A stretch of DNA of 64,000 nt. Origin: Paraconiothyrium sp. Pb-2020 (taxonomy: Eukaryota; Ascomycota; Dothideomycetes; Pleosporales; Didymosphaeriaceae). A program made the translations under genes and the position numbers. The DNA lies in assembly GCA_022419385.1 (NCBI GenBank), contig JAJUBI010000003.1, positions 1,612,001 to 1,676,000 on the forward strand, written 5' to 3'. Below the pieces are notes generated by a model. The model had not been told where the DNA came from. It did not search any database and saw only the letters and a program-made list of their open reading frames with translations. Of this stretch, positions 22,344-34,080 are shown piece by piece. Position 1 is the stretch's first letter. Every line of letters starts with the position of its first letter.

Positions 22344-24077
22344 CTAGTCCTCAAGCTCAATGAAGTCCATGTGTTCGAATGCTGACAGATGCCAGTCGCA
22401 CAGCTCCGTTACGAGCATGTCCGCCGGAAATCCTTGAGCGTTACACAGCGCCTGGAAACCGAGCGCCATATTCTTCACCTTCAGGCCACCCCCGACAGCT
22501 TGGAAGAACTGACGATTCAATTCCCAAACGGCCTTTGAAAATCCCACTTCTAACGTCACGTTCATTTGTGTCCGATGAGATGGCCGGACATAAGGTAGGA
22601 CATTCGGTGCTCGGACTAAGTGGGCCTCGCCAAGCTGTAACACTGTGCCTGCTTCGTGGGACCCTGCGAGGAAGTCCCTAGCGTTGAGAGTAATATTCGG
22701 TATTTGTGAAGCTTTTGGAACGCTATTGCTTGTCGACGTTCTGAGATCCGAGTGTGACATATATCTGGAAGTAATGCAGCCAGTTGGTAGCTGCTGCGTC
22801 ATCAAACGTTCAGTCTCGGCGTCCAAAGGAAGGTTTTCAGCTAGCAAAAGATATTCACCAGCCTCCGCTTGGGCGATGTGCCTTCCAGGCGAAGGCTGTT
22901 CTGGACTTGCAACGATCGGGGTTGATGCTTTTGTTAATGGCCTCGAAACATGCCAGAGGCGTAGGTTATGACTCCCAGAAAGACATGGGTCCAGGCTAAT
23001 GATGTTTTCTTCGGTAGAAAGTAACTGTTTTAGTTTTGTTTCTTGAACTTGCAACCTTATCACTTGAACTGTGCCCCCAAAATCAAAGGCTAACACGAAC
23101 ACATTTTGTAGCTTTTGGCAAAACATGTTGTAGGCCTGGAGTAAGTGATCAAGACTGCAATTCGAATGCTGTAGAAACGGTTGCAGGGCCCACAGTCCTT
23201 CATTTCTGATGTAAAATCCATCAACGGAGGGCAGAATGATCGGGTCGCTGTTCAAGAAGGTCTCTCCTTTCGCTTGTTGCAAAGAAAGCCATTTGTCCTT
23301 GACCTTCGGCAGGAGTCCGGACAAATCACCCTTGCGCACAGAGGTTGAGTCCAGTGGGGCGGTAGTATCTTCGCTGAAGATGATTCTCGGGTTCCGGCGA
23401 ATGGAATCGTATGAAGTCATCTCATTGAAAAAGTCCAAACTGCCCGGTCTCAGCACGCAAATGCAGGACCATCTAGCCACAAACGAGAATGCAAACATCG
23501 CATTATCCCCACCAAAGGTGTATACTATGTGGATGGGCTTGGTAGTCTTGATATGGTGTTTGACCATCTTATCGATGTGGCTCACGATGGTGGTAAACCC
23601 GACCGATCCAGAAGCGTATATCGCTGCCCATCGATCGACCATGAGCCAATCGCTATCCTCCACTGCAATCTCACATAGCTCTAATCGATGGGCTGCAGAT
23701 AATGAGCCGGACCGGATCTTCGATGAGACATATTGATCGTGGTCTGGACAAATGTACCCGCCCAAGACAGTCATGCCTCGCGATTCAAGTTCCTTTTTGG
23801 CCGTTTCAAGTAGCTGCACATGTCCTTGATGAATTGGACAAAACGCGCCTGTTGTCACGAGGACGGCCAGCCCATTGGTATCCTCCGGTATCTGATCGAG
23901 GCGCGTTTGTATCTTGTCGATAGGGCCAGTCCACCATCTTGCATCAAAATTGTAATCTTCTATACCAATGTTAGAATGGTCTGTTATGATTAGAAGACAG
24001 AACTCACCTGCAAACGCGGGGGTTGCAGATCCTTTGGGAGAGGTAAGACTGCTGTTGTTATCGTCAAGGTTGATCAT
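22344..24077 (-). CDS. two-domain NMNAT-like nucleotidyltransferase with unrecognised C-terminal half
   Basis: Two exons, 24077-24008 and 23959-22344, give 561 residues. The 48-bp intron (donor GTGAGT, acceptor TATAG) is stop-free and easily retained by mistake. Residues about 55-265 form a nucleotidyltransferase fold: GAFCPIHQGH (the GxFxPxHxGH active-site motif), DSDWLMVDRW, FGGDNAMF, and DSTSVRKG (a variant of the STxxR motif). These are the signatures of nicotinamide/nicotinate mononucleotide adenylyltransferases. The remaining 290 residues are not part of a normal NMNAT (260-400 aa in total) and I recognise no domain. They contain a hydrophobic strand VFVLAFDFGGTVQVI and a conserved-looking block ARDFLAGSHEAG...RAPNVLPYVRP. 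The enzyme could act on a nucleotide other than NMN. It is divergent from an APC permease. Confidence 0.72.
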   Translation of the reverse strand: MINLDDNNSSLTSPKGSATPAFAGEFCLLIITDHSNIGIEDYNFDARWWTGPIDKIQTRLDQIPEDTNGLAVLVTTGAFCPIHQGHVQLLETAKKELESRGMTVLGGYICPDHDQYVSSKIRSGSLSAAHRLELCEIAVEDSDWLMVDRWAAIYASGSVGFTTIVSHIDKMVKHHIKTTKPIHIVYTFGGDNAMFAFSFVARWSCICVLRPGSLDFFNEMTSYDSIRRNPRIIFSEDTTAPLDSTSVRKGDLSGLLPKVKDKWLSLQQAKGETFLNSDPIILPSVDGFYIRNEGLWALQPFLQHSNCSLDHLLQAYNMFCQKLQNVFVLAFDFGGTVQVIRLQVQETKLKQLLSTEENIISLDPCLSGSHNLRLWHVSRPLTKASTPIVASPEQPSPGRHIAQAEAGEYLLLAENLPLDAETERLMTQQLPTGCITSRYMSHSDLRTSTSNSVPKASQIPNITLNARDFLAGSHEAGTVLQLGEAHLVRAPNVLPYVRPSHRTQMNVTLEVGFSKAVWELNRQFFQAVGGGLKVKNMALGFQALCNAQGFPADMLVTELCDWHLSAFEHMDFIELED

Positions 24078-25026
24078 GATGGCCTAGTAGATACAAGCAC
24101 AATCACTTGTGCTCTAGAGTGATTAGTTTTAATAATTGAAGGGAGCATTCTGCACAGTTCTCAAGGCCGTCCGAGGTTGTGTATTTGCCAAGTCGCAAGG
24201 CAACAGCTCCATGCTTGACTATCGCGCATGACTCAGCTTTGCACGCGATCCCTATTTGAGCACTGCCACAGCCTATTGGATCCACGGATGCAACCCACAC
24301 TTCTGAGCATAGTGACTTTGTGTACTTATTGCCCAATTTCGCTCACCCTAGGTACATTATCATTGTACAAAAAGGATCACGTATGTTAACATTTTGAACG
24401 GACGTTTTGGACATACAGACATCGAATCAAGGAGCCGCGGCCATGGCCTTGAGAATGGAGCAGTAGAATGTGTAGTTATCGCTTGCATCATTGATGTATT
24501 TCGCCGGAGCTCTATGCATTGACAAGCACGTATACCTCATGGATTGAGTCTTTGCAGGTGCGTGTGGGACCACGGCTCAACCTCATAATCGTCCTGAGGC
24601 CTTGTAGTATTACTGAACGCGATTTTGTATGATGATGATGCTTCAATTGACCCTATATAGCTTAGGATAGTCTGCTACGGGCACCCCGGTTGCGACCCTT
24701 GGCGTTGAATACTTCTGCATTCGAGAGCTCGTAGTGCATGTGCTGTAATAGTAACAGATAAGCTAGCCACCAATGACAACGAGCAGCTGCAGAATGTATG
24801 TGCCTGTCGAGACAGCGGTCGACCATTCATTGTGGTCGCTGCAGCACGATACGGCGAGTCACATGCGCGTCGTCTAACCATGTCGCACAATTCGCTTTAA
24901 CGCTCTGCATGGCACGGCGGGGCGTAAAAATGCTCACCGTCATTTGCATGTATAAGTAGGTATATAAGCTGCAGGTTTCCCCGCGTTTGGACGAGTTTTA
25001 GACGACTGTTCAATTCTTGAGTCATT
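24078..25026. promoter_or_regulatory. divergent promoter region, nucleotidyltransferase-like gene / APC permease
   Basis: A 949-bp interval with head-to-head genes on both sides. AT-rich in places, with short ORFs only. I could not assign a specific regulatory site. The arrangement permits, but does not show, co-regulation. Confidence 0.4.
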
Positions 25027-26869
25027 ATGTCGAACAAAGAGGCTCATTTGATGACAATGGTTGATGCTCGTGGAGTTGAAAGTCAGACATGCAAAGATGT
25101 GACTCTGCCGTTTCGTGAGAATGAGCGTTGGAATGCATCTGGGACTCATCGTTATGCACTCGAGGTAAGATGAACCTCGAGCAGTGTACCCCAGGCTTCT
25201 TAAAAGACACCGTAATACTAATAGCAAGCGTATATAGCGCTATATTAACTTGTCCAGTGTGATGTTCTTCGGGTTCATCATTCTAGGATCCTGGGAGTCG
25301 TTTGCGACTAGCTTCCAATTTGCGCTGCTCAATGGAGGTCCCGCTTCTATGCTCTACGGGGCCATTTTGGCCTGTATTGGGGAGTGCGCGGTCGGGTTTT
25401 CGCTAGCCGAGCTGGCCTCCATGTGCGCAACTCTGGACACTCACCACGAGAACGCTCTGATACTCTACAGTGACCCAACAGTTGGCGCACAATATCGATG
25501 GTCTGCCAATCTTGCTCCCATATACCCGCGGTTCTGGGGCCTCCTTCAAGGTGAATACGATATTGCGTATCTTGATCGTTGATGTAGCTTACGCTCGGTG
25601 TAGGGTGGATCACCGTATTTGCATGGTGCTTTGCTTGCGGTGGACCGCCTTCGCTCCTCTCTAACATTCTCACATCTCTCGCCATGTTCAATAACGAAGG
25701 TTATGTCCCTGAACGATGGCACACCAGCCTGATAATGATCGCTACGCTCGTCGTCCCTTTTACCTTCAACCTCTGGTTCCGCAAGATTCTTAACGCCATG
25801 GAGATCGCGGGAGGAGTGCTTCACATTTGCTTATTTGTCATATTCGTTGTCATTCTTATCGTCTTTGGCTCGAGGAGCAGCGACGACTTCGTGTTCAAGA
25901 CCCTAATCTGGGGATCGAGCGGCTGGAATAGTAAAGGCGTATCATTTGGCCTTGGTATATTGCCTGCTACTTTTTCATTGACGGGGTGTGATAGCGTTCT
26001 GCACATGAGTAAGTATAGCGGGCATCTTTGTCTCATGACTGATATTCTGACTCTCAATAGGTGACGAGATCAAGCAGGTAAAAAGCCGCGTTCCTCCGTC
26101 CATCATTTTTGCTTGTGTATTGAACTCCGTCTTCTTGATGGCATTCATCGTCGTCTTGCTCTTGTTCATGGGATCCCTAGAAGCCATTCCAGAAGCCGCA
26201 CCGCTGCCGCTTCTATATGTGCTCTTCAACGCGACAGGATCCAAAACAGCAACGAACGTACTTGTGGGTTTGATTGCTATTTTATACTTCGTCTGTCTTT
26301 TCAACATTTTTGCGTCTGTATCGCGATTGATGTGGGTGTTTGCCCGGGATAACGGCCTACCATTTTCTAGATCTCTCGCGTATGTAAGTATGTTTGCGGG
26401 TGTCATACGGCAGAGTAGAGTGCAGGCTGATGATAGTTGCCAGGTACATCCGATACTCAAGCTCCCCGTCAACGCCCTGGTGCTCGTCGGCTTCATCGTA
26501 ATCTGCTTGTCGCTCATCTACATAGCCAGCGCCACAGCTTTCAACGCTTTGATTTCTCTGCAGACCCTGGCCCTTCATGTATCCTACTTCCTGCCAATCC
26601 TGTTCATGCTCATTCGCCGTCTGCGTGGTCCCACGCCCCCATATGGTCCCTTTAAATTAGGAGCTCTCGGCGTACCGTTGAATATCTTTAGTTTGTGCTT
26701 TCTCACATATGTCGGCTTGTGGATGCCTTTCCCGCAGATGCTTCCAGTCACTAAAGACAACATGAACTATGCTGGTCCTGTTTTTGGCGCTGTCATTGTG
26801 GGTGCTCTCCTGGACTGGTTCTTGAATGGCCGAAAGAGATTCCAGATGCCAGTGGCGCGGTACGAATAG
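25027..26869 (+). CDS. APC-superfamily amino acid/choline/GABA-type permease
   Basis: Six exons: 25027-25164, 25238-25422, 25471-25550, 25604-26008, 26061-26383, 26444-26869, giving 518 residues. About twelve hydrophobic helices follow a polar N-terminus of about 45 residues. The conserved GSWESFATSFQFALLNGGP in helix 1, SLAELASIDPTVGAQYRWS, and the DEIKQ motif before helix 7 are typical of fungal amino acid/choline/GABA (ACT) permeases such as Uga4 and Hnm1. Each splice joins a conserved motif (ALE/RYINLSS, LLQ/GWITVF, HM/SDEIKQ, LAY/VHPILKLPVNAL), so the exon model is well constrained. Plasma membrane location and an amine substrate are expected from the family; the exact substrate is unknown. 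Confidence 0.9.
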
Positions 26870-27908
26870 CAACCAGACTAGAGTGTGATTAGGATGTTAG
26901 GAATGCACTTTGTAAAGAGCTGTGTTACTTCGCACTAGCATGAGCATCGTTAAGCCCTCTCAAATGATCGTAAAATATATGTAAACTGTGTTGTGTCAGT
27001 AACAAAGGACCAACGATTTCTTCAAACCTTGGAACTATAACAATATTCGATAAGAGCAACATGGAGGGAGCATGGTTTTTAGGAATTCCCCTGCGCAGTG
27101 ACCGATAGCTGAACCGAATTTCTCAGCGTCGATTCCTCCAATAATCAATTCCTGGTGCTAAGATAGGGACTAGCTATACGTATGTAATCTTGTAGCGTAG
27201 GCTAACCTACACGATGATGCACATTGAAAGCTGCTGCAACCTGATACTACATGGCCGTCTCTCACCTGGGTGCATAAGCCAGTCCAATTTCTATTGTCAG
27301 CCGCTGTGATACCCACATATACTGCACGTTAGATCGAAGGATCGCAGGAAGAGCAGAATGGGAGGAAGATGGCTCCAACAGCCCCGCACTCGCGTAGCCT
27401 GCCCACCAGGTCGGCAAAAATACCGACCCCGCAACCCCGCCCCAGTGCTCCTTGCCTAGCTGGGCATCCCGTCTTGAGTCATTCCCGCCTAAGCCTCACC
27501 AACATCACCAAGGCGGTAAGCATCGTCATCTGCAAAACTCGCTTCAAAGGCAGGGGTTGGTGTTTGTGACTCGCAGCCACTGGAAATCGTTTCTGCAAGC
27601 GGCATCCAGGCGACATCGGATCATGGCCCAACACCAATCACCATGGGAGCCGCCGTGGGCCTCTGGGGCAGAAATGAGAAGTGGATTCTCTGGGGTATTG
27701 ACGGGGTAGACGAACAATCAAAAAGGCGAGGAATAAGGTATCCGAGGCATTAATTTTGCGCAGCATATAAGAGGTCGATAAGGTAGCAGGGTGCAGACCG
27801 ATCCGTGGTTCGATACCGGGTGCGCGTTACCGCGGACCTTCAACAACACCGCTTAATAGTCACAACACGAAATCTATAGAGCACCTTGCCACCAGGACAC
27901 ACCTAATC
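26870..27908. promoter_or_regulatory. intergenic, promoter of the sugar-type MFS transporter
   Basis: About 1 kb with no recognisable gene. Near its middle are two CreA-like sites at 27427-27440. A TATATAAG stretch about 140 bp before the transporter start (near 27763) could serve as a TATA element. Confidence 0.4.
27427..27440. promoter_or_regulatory. two tandem CreA-type CCCCGC sites
   Basis: CCCCGC occurs at 27427-27432 and again at 27435-27440. On the opposite strand each reads GCGGGG, a match to the SYGGRG site of the carbon catabolite repressor CreA. They lie about 475 bp upstream of a sugar-transporter-like gene. Paired sites are a known feature of CreA-controlled promoters. The motif is short and frequent, so this is suggestive only. 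Confidence 0.35.
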
Positions 27909-29782
27909 ATGGCGCGCAAATATCTTGGCGGGTCCGGAGAGAGACTCACGATCTGGATCAGCATCGCGGCAAGTACTGTTCTGATGTAAGAATCGCATAC
28001 TGAACGTTACATAAGGGCTAAGCTGACCGTGTTGAGTTTCTACGGCTATGATCAAGGAGTGTATGGGAACGTGATAATAAACGGAAACTTCCTTCAGACC
28101 TTCGGGCACCCTTCTGCCAACATGCAGGTGAAATTTGTTCATCTCTATGGTGGAAAATTATGGTTGACTCTGCGACAGGGAGTCCTCACGAGTATCTACA
28201 ATATAGGTTGCTTTCTGGGTGCTGTGTCCACTATCTGGACGGGTGACATCTTCGGACGCCCACGACAGATCATAATCGGATCAACCGTGATCGGTATTGG
28301 TGCTATTATCCAAACGGCAAGCTATGGCGTTCCGCAAATGATGGTCGGCAGAATCGTAGCGGGGATGGGCACTGGCATGAATACCGCAACAGCAGGAGTA
28401 TGGCAAGCCGAGACGAGCAAAATGAGTAGTAGAGGCAAGCTAGTCATCATCCAGATGGGTGTGCTTAACTTTTGAACCTCAATACGCGCGCTAATTCTTA
28501 ATAGCAAACTGCATCACTGGTTTCTCAATCAGTAACTGGCTGACGCTGGCTTTCTCCTTTGCGCCGGGCGATGTCGCATGGCGTTTTCCACTTGCTTTCC
28601 AGCTCTTCTTCACCTTCTGCATCTATGCACTATGTCCTTTTCTGCCAGACTCACCTCGTCTACTTATTCGCAAAGGCAAGCACGAAGAAGCACTCGAGGT
28701 CCTGGCAGCCCTCGAGGGTCATGGCGCCACTCCAGAGTCTGCATCAGTGCGTACGCAGTACGACATCATCAAAGACATTCTCGATCGCGAGCACATGAAC
28801 ACTTACACTTGGTGGCAACTGCTATCTGGCAAGGGCCCAAGTGGCGTGCTCAGACGCATGATCCTAGGCGCTTGGATGCAGGCAATGAACCAAATTTCCG
28901 GGATCAATGTGACCAGCTACTATATGTCCTACATCTTTATCAACGCGCTGGGCATCTCGGAATTGCTCAGTCGAATCTTAGCTGCCGCGGGATCGGTGGA
29001 TTATCTAGTTTTTGCATGTCTGGCTTACTTCGTGATTGAAAGGTATGGGCGACGCAAAGTAAGTCAATCTGCGAGACAAAAACGTCGCACAAGCTGATGC
29101 GGACAAGGTTATGATGGTCTCTGCAGCGGCATGCTCAACTTGTTGGATCATCATCGCAATTTCTCTGGGTATCTCTGCCAACGGTGGCAATGAGTACAAG
29201 CTTGGCATTGTAGCAGTGTCCTTCTTCTTTGTCTTCTTCGCCAGCTTCGGCATGGGAGTACTAGGTGTACCGTGGCTATACCCTACCGAGTAAATCTCGA
29301 AACATCAATATTAACCTTATTTGCTGACATACGTAGAATCAACGCCCTCGAGATGCGAACGAAAGGTGCATCGTTGGCCATGAGTACCAATTGGATTATG
29401 AATTACGCAGTCGTACAAGTCACGCTTCCCGGAATCCAGAACATCGGATGGAAGTTTTGGATTATTTGGGCTGTGATCTGTTTCTCGTTCATTCCAATCA
29501 CATACTTCTTCTACCCGGAGACCGCAAATCGGTGAGCGAACTGCAATCTCCTCTCTCAAGCTTTACACGACAGACGCTGATTGGTCTAGCACCCTTGAGG
29601 ACATTGACCGCTTCTTCGAGACCAGCCCAGGCATCTTGGTCCATCGCAACAAGCTAGCCATACAGCTGCACCGACCTGTTGAGTATATTGAGGCTGATGA
29701 ACAGATTGCCATTGCACAAGCTGAAGAGCGCAACGAAGGTGGCGAAAAGAGTGAACTTGTGGCAACGAAAGAGGCTGTTTAA
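27909..29782 (+). CDS. MFS sugar transporter (hexose/lactose permease type)
   Basis: Seven exons: 27909-27985, 28037-28127, 28179-28458, 28505-29058, 29108-29289, 29337-29531, 29590-29782, giving 523 residues with about twelve membrane helices. Sugar-porter signatures are present: FYGYDQGVYGNV in helix 1, DIFGRPRQ after helix 2, the PDSPRLL motif before the central loop, MQAMNQISGINVTSYY in helix 7, ERYGRRK after helix 8, and PTEINALEMRTKGASL in the later half. It should be a plasma-membrane proton symporter or facilitator for a sugar or sugar derivative. All splice junctions fall inside conserved motifs, which supports the model. The gene ends only 67 bp from the end of a convergent SDR gene. 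Confidence 0.92.
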
Positions 29783-29849
29783 CGATAGAAGACACGCTAT
29801 TCGTAGGCTTGAGAGGATGCGAACATAAGATTCAAACCTAGGAGCTGGT

Positions 29850-30995
29850 TCAGGGCTCATTCTCGTACCCATCTAAGAAGTTAACCGTAAGGACATTACG
29901 CTTTTCCTTCAGCAAGACCTCTCTCCCTGTCTCCAATAATCTTGTAACATCTTGCCGGCAATCTACACATCCGTTAGAAACTTGAGCACCACCAGCTAAG
30001 TAGATACTTCTTACCAATATATAATCCCCTCAGATCCTTGCCTTCCCCTGTAGCGAGCCATGCACACGTTTGCCCGCACAGTATCGGCGGATCCTTGAAC
30101 AACCCTTTGAAGTACTCTTCGTCTTTCGGGTTACCGTACTTTTCCTGGACATCTTTGGGAGCCCCAGCTACCTCATTGTCAACATGAAATGAATTCCATC
30201 CATAGATCAGACTCACAAGCTCCCATTCCCGTCAGCACACCGCCGGGGTGCAACGCGTACAAATGGATGGCCGGATCTAGTCCGTCCAACGCCATTTCGC
30301 GCTGTAGCGTGTGCGTTGCCCGCGTCAGCGCCGCCTTCGAGGTAACATAACCCAATGTCATGGGTACATCAACAGTGGCGCTACGGGATGCAATGTTGAT
30401 GATGCAGCCGTGACCGCGGTCGCGCATGCGCGGAAGTAGAGTATGTATACTAAGAAGGGGCTAAGTTAAGTTACAAATGCGCCCGAAAAGATATAGATTT
30501 AGTAGAATACGTACGCCCTTGAAATTGACCTCAATCTGCTTCCAGAATGTATCGAAGTCTGACATGATCAAAGGTCGCTGGACGAGGATGCCTGCGTTGT
30601 TCACAAGTATACTACTCGATCGTCAATACTCGCATGACTACCGTAACTAATATCCGAACCTACTCTATAGTGCCCAAGTCTTTCTCGATCTCATCGAACG
30701 TCGTCACCACAGCATCTTGGTTCGATACGTCGCATGCATAAGCTTTTACTTTCCCGCCGTAGCTCTCGCATGCTTCTTGCGTCTTTTGTTGCTTCTCAAC
30801 CGACAAGTCTAGAATAGCAACGGTAGCTCCCGATTTTATCAGGGCTTCCGCGATTGCTGCACCTATGCCCTGCCCTGCGCCCGTTACAACTGCGATTTTC
30901 CCCGCATTCTTGTTTTGGAGGGCTTCCGCGGTAATTGGACCATAAGGGGCGTGCTGGAGGGGAATGGTCGACGTGCCGAATTCGTTAGGGTCCAT
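29850..30995 (-). CDS. short-chain dehydrogenase/reductase (313 aa)
   Basis: Five exons: 30995-30664, 30614-30515, 30460-30217, 30167-30015, 29962-29850. Classical SDR motifs are present: TGAGQGIG (about residue 40), CDVSNQDA, LVNNAG (about 115), the Ser of NIASRSA and the catalytic YVTSK (about 180). Joining exons 2 and 3 gives FKGPLLSIHTLLPRM, matching the usual helix after the VNFKG motif, and the last exon gives RQDVTRLLETGREVL. Relatives include 3-oxoacyl-ACP reductase-like and sugar/polyol dehydrogenases. Convergent with the sugar-type transporter, so a role in handling an imported carbohydrate is plausible but unproven. Confidence 0.86.
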
Positions 30996-31524
30996 GATCG
31001 ACGCCTTGATGGAATTTAGTGTTAGAAGATAACTATGTACTGTTCTAAACCTATATCCAATAGTCGGTACTAGTGCTCTATATCTCTGATGGAGCCTGTG
31101 CGGGGTCTGGAGTAACAAGGCTACAGCCCCACATGGATGGATGGTGTGGGGAACTGACGTTGGAGCAGAACCTACACGGACGTTTGGGCCGGACGTCGAT
31201 AGTCGGACTAGGAATCTGCGGAGCCAAACGGTTGAGTCGAGTTGTCCTCGGAAGGGTGAGAGGCTGCTGCTGCCATTTGGCTGTACCTGCGTCGTGTAAC
31301 GCGATAACACGTGACATTCAAGGACAAAACGCGTTGCTGCAAGTTGATTTTGAAAGGCTCACGGCTAGAGATCTAGGTCCACTAGCTTCTTATTAGGAAA
31401 GCAATATAGTAATGCCTCACTAGCAAGGCTAATACCGCGCGCAATGCGGCTTACTTTCCCTAGTGGTGTGAGTATACCTCCCTTCGGTCATCACCCACCT
31501 ACCAAAATCGAATTGAAGCGGCAT
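30996..31524. other. intergenic, no gene seen
   Basis: A 529-bp gap between two minus-strand genes, containing the SDR promoter and the 3' flank of the monocarboxylate-type transporter. Short ORFs only. Confidence 0.4.
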
Positions 31525-32942
31525 CTAAAGCAGTTGGAGATGCTTCAATAGATAGTTCGCGCCGCTAAGCAACCCTGTCACCCCTGTGTACACTATCAGA
31601 ACACCAAAGCCGCTGCCATACCCTCCCATGACCTTTCCTTGCCAGGGCCTCCCTTTGATAAGAGCATCGCTGAGTGGCCCAGATACGACGTTCCCGATGC
31701 CCTTGCCAAAGCATAGGTGCGTCAGCACCATCGGATTTGCAGCACCAGCTGTCTCACCTCCTTCCTGCTTGGCAATTTCTTTCATGATACCCGGCCAGAT
31801 CGCTGGCCAGCATCCTGCAAATAAACCGTAGAAGATGCAGAACACATACAGAGTTGCCAGATTGGAGGCGAGACCCCAAATAGCGAGCACAGAGGTCGCA
31901 ACACCGGCAGCGGAGATGAGCATGCAGGTCGTGACGTGCAGCTTGTCACTGAAGTGGCCCATGAGTACGAGACCAACAGTTGCGGAGATATTAACGAGGA
32001 TTGTGGATAATGCACCCAGAAAGTTGGATACACCGAGCGTCGTGCGAGCGTATGTTGGTAGGTAAATGGCCGGTAGAAAGTACCCCGTTGCTTCGACAAT
32101 ATTGGCCAGCTGGTATAGAATGAATACCTTTGTGGTAGCGAAACCCATGTTCAACGGCTTCTTCTGCACACTAGCTGAATAAGGCAGTCGAGGCTTCACC
32201 CAGAATGACAACGGAGCCGAGATCACGAACAGCATACCTGCGCAGATTTGGGCGGTTTTGGCAAATCCAACGCTTTGAAGGAGTGCTTCGAGGACGAGTG
32301 GAAGGACCGCACCACCGAAGCCAGCGGCACTCCAGACGATACCGTATGCAAGACCTTTGCGTCGGACAAACCACTCATCGATATACAAGGTGCAAGGACA
32401 ATAGGAAATGCAACCTCCGAATCCAAAAACGACTCCTTGCGTAATGATGAGTTGAGGCACGCTTGTGCAGAAGGAGCTCATGGCCAGGCCTAGGGAGGCG
32501 ATGAATAGACCGACGAGCGTAAACCAGCGAGCCTGCCGAGGATACATCTTGCAGATTGTGACCACAAATGGGGCGCCCAGGTACAAAATTCCAGTCGTGG
32601 TGGTGCCGATAGCTGCTATGCTACCCGAACCAGCGAAAGGCTCATGAGATGTGTAGTAGTCCTGGAAGACACCAAAAGAGAAGCCAAAACCTGGAAACTC
32701 GTGAGAAATTTTGTCTACAGTCTGAAAACAGACTTGATCTCACCGAATGTGACGGCTTCAACGCCCCAGCAGGCAGCTAGGAAGAGCCATGCCTCCTTGC
32801 CCGTGTCCACTGGCGGGAGCGATGAGAATTCATTGACTGAGTGTTGGGGTTCAGAGCTGTTATCCGATACTGGTTGCTGTCGTTCAAAGTTCCTGATCAT
32901 ATCGGAGCCGACACCATGTAGCTCGACAGAGTTTGTAGCCAT
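31525..32942 (-). CDS. MFS monocarboxylate-permease-like transporter
   Basis: Two exons, 32942-32744 and 32690-31525, give 454 residues. A polar N-terminus of about 45 residues is followed by about twelve helices. KEAWLFLAACWGVEAVTFGFGFSFGVFQDYY spans helix 1 in the fungal monocarboxylate-porter pattern (DGGxGW-like region followed by GxFQxYY). GYGSGFGVLIVYTG lies near the end. Fungal relatives (Mch family, Esbp6) transport riboflavin or other organic acids; substrate cannot be told. An upstream in-frame Met at 32987 would add 15 residues; I prefer 32942. It is separated from the SDR gene by about 530 bp and is co-oriented with it. Confidence 0.85.
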
Positions 32943-34074
32943 GATTTTCCCTGGAGACAAGAATGTTGTGACAGAGGTTGCTACCACTATGTAACACTAT
33001 TCTAACAAAACAACGTCTCGAATCCCGAGTATAAGAGCTCCACCGCGAAGGACAAACGTCATTATCAGCGGTGAAGCAATGATGCAACGACATCATCTGG
33101 GAGCTGACCAAGCAGATATACATGTACGGAGTAGTCGGAGTATTGCTCTTTTGAGAAAAGCGTGCGTCATAAGAGTTCTGATTGGTCATTCCAGTGATGA
33201 CTCGGAGGAGTACCCCGCATAAAATCGACACAACAAGGGCTGCCTTATGCCCCGGAATCAACCAATTTATTGCGTTCGTGCGAGTAGTATATGATAGTCG
33301 GCCCCCAAAGGCTCCTAGACGATGGCCTTAAAGAGCAGTTACATGCGAAACGCATGTCACGAACCCGATCGGCCCAGCAAACGCCGTCGTTAGCTGCATA
33401 AACACCATCAATTGCATACACGAATTACCTCGCACGCGTCGGTAGCTTCGAAAGTTTCCACGCGTGCTTACCCTTCATATCTCGCATAACTCTTTCCAGT
33501 TTGGTTCTGGGGGAGTAAGATGGAAAGCGCGGGCGTCGACTGAGGACATTTACACAGAGCTGTGGGCACAAAGCCGGTATAAACCATGGGCTTCCTCCGC
33601 ATCTAGATCTATCTTCATCAGACTCCCCGTTCTGTTCTGGGATGCCCTGATCGGAACTGATGTCAAAGCTGCTCGGCAGCCTCCTGCTGCATCAATTGAT
33701 GAGCCTGCCGCCAAGATGGAGTGCTTGCTTGTAGACGTCCCTTGACATTTTGTCTGCTTGCTGATACCGCTCTTTAGGCACCTTTATCACGTGCTGGTAG
33801 GAATCCTTCGTGATAATAGCTTTGATGTGTCAGGCGCTGGGCCCTACAATATTTGAGGTCCAGTTAAACTGCGCCAGGTCCCAACGCCCCAAGATCAGAA
33901 ATTGGTATGTAGGTAGCATAGATGCTAATGCATGACTTCGAAGCCATGGTGGATAGCGATGGCAACGGGCGTTGTTACAGTGCCATTTGGTACTAAGTTG
34001 AACTAGATGAATAAAACTGGTGTTGTATGTCGTGATATACAAGTTCCCTGATCTATCCGAAGTCCCATTGGGTG

Positions 34075-34080
34075 CACGTG
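34075..34080. promoter_or_regulatory. CACGTG box (distal), upstream of the phosphate symporter
   Basis: CACGTG, the core bound by yeast Pho4 and Neurospora NUC-1, lies about 940 bp before the phosphate-symporter start. Other bHLH factors also bind this hexamer, so function is uncertain at this distance. Confidence 0.3.

Noticed and set aside
27800..27830. GGTTCGATACC resembling a tRNA T-arm
   Set aside because: The upstream 60 bases have no A-box or acceptor stem, and the arm pairs poorly.
31120..31160. Possible promoter repeat GGATGG
   Set aside because: Too short and degenerate to support a claim.
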